DNA of 64,000 nucleotides from DATFQI01 sp963816955. GTDB lineage: Bacteria > Actinomycetota > Thermoleophilia > Solirubrobacterales > Solirubrobacteraceae. Under the pieces are notes generated by a model. The model had not been told where the DNA came from and made no database searches. It worked only from the letters and a program-made list of their open reading frames with translations. The number at the start of each line of letters is the position of its first letter. The first letter of the stretch is position 1. Shown here piece by piece: positions 58,135 to 64,000 of this stretch. The position numbers and the translations under genes are program-made. The stretch is from contig CAWFME010000005.1 in the NCBI GenBank assembly GCA_963816955.1, positions 496,001 through 560,000 of the forward strand, in the 5' to 3' direction.

Positions 58135-59880
58135 ATGCGCGCAGCGATGGGGATCGGCGTACTGGTGGCAGTGCTGCTCGCGCTGGGCGGGACGGCCGCA
58201 GGCCATCCCGAGCGGAATGCGTTCTTCCCCGACGGCAACGTCGGCGAGGTCCCGAAGGTCCGCGGCAAGGCCGGCCAGGTCCTGACGGTCTGCAAGAAGA
58301 ACTCCAAGAAGCTGATCAAGCGCTCGTTCCCGGGCAAGAAGCTCAAGAAGAAGCGCAACCTGCGGCTGCGCCAGCTCAAGAAATGCCGCTTCCGCCACAT
58401 CCAGGCGGCCGTGAACAAGGCGCGCAACGGGGCGATCATCCGCATCATGCCGGGCACCTACAAGGAGGAGCCGAGCCGCCGCAACCCCGAGCCCGACCCG
58501 CGCTGCGCCGACGACTACGACGACATCGGCGGTGACATCCTCGGCTCGGGCGGCTTCGGCAAGAAGGGCGCCCGCGTCGCGAACTACGAGTACCAGCGCA
58601 AGTGCCCCAACGCGCAGAACCTGATCGCGATCATCGGCGACTCCCAGGACGAGGACCGGGTCTGCGACGTCAAGTGCAACATCCAGATCCAGGGGATGGG
58701 GCGGCGCCGCACCGACGTGAAGATCTCGGGCCAGCGGACCAAGCTCAACGTGATCCGCGCCGACCGCGCCGACGGCATCCACCTGCGCAACTTCACCGTC
58801 GAGTTCTCGGACTTCAACAACATCTACATCCTCGAGACCAACGGCTTCGCGATGCACCGCATCAAGTCGATGTACTCGCGCGAGTACGGGTTCCTGTCCT
58901 TCACCTCGGACCACGGGCTCTACGACCGCCTGGAGGCGCTCGGCTCGGGCGACTCGGGCATCTACCCCGGCTCCGGGCCTGAGGGTCACTGCGAGCGCTA
59001 CGGGATCGAGATCCGCAAGGTCAACTCCCACCACAACACGATCGGCTACTCGGGCACGGCCGGCAACGGCGTGTGGATGCACGACAGCAGGCTGCACCAC
59101 AACGCGACGGGCATGACGACCGACTCCTTCGCGTCCGGGCACCCGGGCATGCCGCAGGACTGCGCGAAGTGGGAGAACAACCAGATCTACTCCAACAACG
59201 AGGACTACTTCAACGACGAGCGCGACGCCTACTGCAGGAACACGCCGATCCCGCAGCGCGACCCGACGATCGTGTGCCCGACCTTCCAGGTCCCGGTCGG
59301 CACCGGCATCGGCATCTTCGGCGGCAACGGCGACATCGCCCGCAACAACCACATCTACGACAACTGGCGCGACGGCATCAAGCTGCTCTACGTGCCCGCG
59401 TCGTTCCGCGGCGAGCCCGACAAGGGCAGGGACACGTCCTTCTACAACACGTTCGAGAACAACAAGATGGGCGTGCGGCCCGACGGCTCGCCCGACGCCA
59501 ACGGCAACGACTTCTGGTGGGACGAGGAGGGCAAGGGCAACTGCTGGGGCGGCAACACGAGCCACAGCGGCCTGCTGCCGTCCAGCAACGTCCTGATCGG
59601 CCTGCCGGCCTGCCCGGGCACCGACACGGACCGGCCGGGCAACCAGGCCAAGCTCGCCAGCCAGGCCTCGTGCGCGACCTGGGATCCCTACGAGAACTCC
59701 GACCCGCCGGGCTGCGACTGGTTCACGCAGCCGCCCGAGCCGCCGGATGACTCGAGCGGCACCAACGGCGCGGCGCCGGGCGGCGGCCGGGGGGCCGAGC
59801 CCGGCTCTGGCGGCGGCTCCGGCGGCGGAGGCGGGGGCGGGGGCGGAGGCCCGCTCCCGCCGCTCCCGACCCTGCCATGA
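58135..59880 (+). CDS. Secreted right-handed beta-helix protein
   Basis: This 581-residue exported protein has a Sec signal (MGIGVLVAVLLALGGTAAG). A basic segment (KKNSKKLIKRSFPGKKLKKKRNLR) follows. Then come beta-helix coils with Asn/His/Gly turns (GIHLRNFTVEFSDFNNIYILETNGFAMHRI, NGVWMHDSRLHHNATGM, NNHIYDNWRDGIKLLY). It resembles pectate-lyase-like or NosD-type surface proteins. The tail is Gly/Pro-rich. ATG 58135 follows agggga. Its last bases contain the start of the next lipoprotein gene (ATGA), so the two are coupled. Confidence 0.82.
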   Translation: MRAAMGIGVLVAVLLALGGTAAGHPERNAFFPDGNVGEVPKVRGKAGQVLTVCKKNSKKLIKRSFPGKKLKKKRNLRLRQLKKCRFRHIQAAVNKARNGAIIRIMPGTYKEEPSRRNPEPDPRCADDYDDIGGDILGSGGFGKKGARVANYEYQRKCPNAQNLIAIIGDSQDEDRVCDVKCNIQIQGMGRRRTDVKISGQRTKLNVIRADRADGIHLRNFTVEFSDFNNIYILETNGFAMHRIKSMYSREYGFLSFTSDHGLYDRLEALGSGDSGIYPGSGPEGHCERYGIEIRKVNSHHNTIGYSGTAGNGVWMHDSRLHHNATGMTTDSFASGHPGMPQDCAKWENNQIYSNNEDYFNDERDAYCRNTPIPQRDPTIVCPTFQVPVGTGIGIFGGNGDIARNNHIYDNWRDGIKLLYVPASFRGEPDKGRDTSFYNTFENNKMGVRPDGSPDANGNDFWWDEEGKGNCWGGNTSHSGLLPSSNVLIGLPACPGTDTDRPGNQAKLASQASCATWDPYENSDPPGCDWFTQPPEPPDDSSGTNGAAPGGGRGAEPGSGGGSGGGGGGGGGGPLPPLPTLP

Positions 59881-60338
59881 CCAGGCCGCTGCTCGCCGTC
59901 GCCGCGCTGGCCGCCGTCCTGCTCGCGGGCTGCGGCGGCTCCGGCACGGTCTCCGGCCAGGGCAGCGGGCCGCTGAAGTGGGCCGAGGAGCCGCTGCTGT
60001 TCACCCCCGACACCCTGCCGGGCGACCGCATCCTGACGGGCTACCTGCGCAACGAGTCGGTCCGGCGCGTGCGCGTGAACCTGCCCGACGTGCGCGTGCT
60101 CGCCCGCAACGGCGACGTCGTCGCCGCCTCGCCGGTGTTCCTGAACACGTTCGGCAAGAGCCTGTGGTCGCCGGGCCGCGGGCCCGAGCAGATGCCCGAC
60201 TCCGAGCTCGTGCGCACGGGGCGCATGGCCTTCCTCAAGCCGGGCGAGCAGATCCCCTTCACCGTCGCCTGGCACGCCAAGGACGGCGCGCCGGCGGTGG
60301 TCGACTACGGGGCGGGCTCGCTGCGGGTGCCGGGGTAG
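59877..60338 (+). CDS. Lipoprotein of unknown function
   Basis: This 153-residue protein has a lipobox VLLAGC (Cys about residue 19) followed by a Gly/Ser linker. The mature part is beta-rich (DRILTGYLRNESVRRVRVNLPDVRVLA, LKPGEQIPFTVAW). It overlaps the upstream beta-helix gene by four bases, so the two proteins probably work together outside the membrane. It is followed 10 bp later by acnA, though that gene likely has its own promoter or is read through. Confidence 0.75.
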   Translation: MTRPLLAVAALAAVLLAGCGGSGTVSGQGSGPLKWAEEPLLFTPDTLPGDRILTGYLRNESVRRVRVNLPDVRVLARNGDVVAASPVFLNTFGKSLWSPGRGPEQMPDSELVRTGRMAFLKPGEQIPFTVAWHAKDGAPAVVDYGAGSLRVPG

Positions 60339-60348
60339 TCTGGAGTGC

Positions 60349-63172
<2,824 letters not shown>

Positions 63173-63213
63173 GCCGTCCCGCAAGGGTCGCGTCGCTAAC
63201 CTCACGGGCGCTC

Positions 63214-64000
63214 ATGCCCGCCCCGGAGACCCTTCTCAAGCTGCTCACCGCCGCCGGCCCCTCCGGGTACGAGCAGGCGCCCGCCGCCGTCTTCCGCGAG
63301 GCCGCCGGCGCCTTCGCCGAGGTCACGCACGACTCCGTCGGCTCGACGGTCGCCAAGGTGCCCGGCACCGGCGGCGGCCGCTCACTGGCCATCGTCGGGC
63401 ACATCGACGAGATCGGGCTGATCGTCCACCACATCGACGACGACGGCTACCTCTGGTTCACCGGCGTCGGCGGCTGGGACCCCGTGATCCTCGTCGGCCA
63501 GCGGGTCGAGATCGCCACGCGCGACGGCGCCGTGCTCGGCGTGGTGGGCAAGAAGCCGATCCACCTGCTCAAGACCGACGAGGACCGCAAGAAGGCCCCA
63601 GAGCTCAAGGGCCTGCACATCGACATCGGGGCCAAGGACGGCGACGACGCGCGCTCGCGGGTGCGGATCGGCGACGTCGCCGTGATCGCCGGCGAGCCGG
63701 CCGAGCTGCCCAACGGGCGGCTCGTCTCGCGCTCGCTGGACAACCGGCTCGGTTGCTTCGTGGCGCTCGAGACCGCGCGGCTGGTCGCCGAGGCCGGCGG
63801 CGCGCCCGGCGACGTCTACGGCACGGCGGTCGCCCAGGAGGAGATCACGTTCGCGGGCGCGCGCACGACGGCGTTCTCGCTGCGGCCCGACGTCGCGATC
63901 GCGGTCGACGTGACGTTCGCCACCGACGCGCCGGGGCTCGACGAGAAGGAGCTCGGCCGCCACCGCTTCGGCACGGGCCCGGTGATCGGCCGCGGCTCGA
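63214..64000 (+). CDS. M42-family metallopeptidase, 3' end cut by the window
   Basis: This frame runs off the window (262 codons seen of about 350). It has the M42 glutamyl-aminopeptidase/endoglucanase pattern: GPSGYEQAPAAVFRE, the metal His in IVGHIDEIGLIVHHIDDDGYLWF, the metal Asp in SRSLDNRLGCFVALE and the catalytic Glu in VAQEEITFAGARTTAF. Such enzymes clip N-terminal residues from peptides in the cytoplasm. ATG 63214 is the likely start, 41 bp after the aconitase stop. Family is clear; the substrate is not. Confidence 0.92.
   Translation, partial: MPAPETLLKLLTAAGPSGYEQAPAAVFREAAGAFAEVTHDSVGSTVAKVPGTGGGRSLAIVGHIDEIGLIVHHIDDDGYLWFTGVGGWDPVILVGQRVEIATRDGAVLGVVGKKPIHLLKTDEDRKKAPELKGLHIDIGAKDGDDARSRVRIGDVAVIAGEPAELPNGRLVSRSLDNRLGCFVALETARLVAEAGGAPGDVYGTAVAQEEITFAGARTTAFSLRPDVAIAVDVTFATDAPGLDEKELGRHRFGTGPVIGRGS

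Overview
This is a very GC-rich bacterial chromosome segment with strong G/C preference at third codon positions and many GTG starts. Genes overlap in ATGA/GTGA couplings. The content is actinobacterial: an F420-type oxidoreductase, an EthR-like TetR regulator, split PurS/PurQ/PurL, and a PPi-type phosphofructokinase. A deep-branching actinobacterium such as Thermoleophilia/Solirubrobacterales is my best inference; no 16S gene is present to prove it.

Region 1 (1-16.3 kb) is a nearly complete de novo purine pathway: purD-purE, then purB-purC-purS-purQ-purL, then purF, recQ, purN and purH. purM and purK are not in the window. A class-III aminotransferase and a small secreted protein lie on the opposite strand between purL and purF. 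The DNA helicase gene recQ lies between purF and purN and overlaps purN.

Region 2 (16.3-33.5 kb) is mixed chromosomal content. It holds tRNA-Lys, tRNA-Glu and tRNA-Val, a TetR/HNH pair with a possible SOS box, an atypical SDR, secreted RTX-type proteins, an ArsR regulator, a membrane adenylate/guanylate cyclase, a Vgb-like beta-propeller, a saccharopine dehydrogenase-like protein, a PPi-type phosphofructokinase and an MMPL transporter.

Region 3 (33.6-41.1 kb) is a compact integrative mobilizable element in the 3' end of tRNA-Asp. A 48-bp perfect direct repeat (33603-33650 and 41085-41132) marks its ends. It encodes a tyrosine integrase, an excisionase, a MobF relaxase-helicase, an RraB-like protein and several small unknown proteins. 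It has no type IV secretion genes, so it would need a helper conjugation system. Paired short repeats near both ends look like integrase arm sites, and an inverted repeat before the relaxase is an oriT candidate.

Region 4 (41.1-43.9 kb) holds frameshifted remnants: a LuxR-type regulator, a cupin and membrane proteins. Region 5 (43.9-47.6 kb) is a tightly coupled operon for cyclic amide or pyrimidine breakdown: hydantoinase, carbamoyl-amidohydrolase and an F420-type LLM oxidoreductase. Region 6 (47.6-64 kb) holds secreted hydrolases (HELGH metalloprotease, PhoD), uppP, NAD salvage (pncB, pncA), pcm, a release-factor-like protein, a beta-helix protein, aconitase and the start of an M42 peptidase.

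Several conserved genes (acnA, the release-factor-like gene, a phosphoesterase) carry single-base frameshifts. Some frameshifts in this window are therefore probably sequence errors rather than biological decay.
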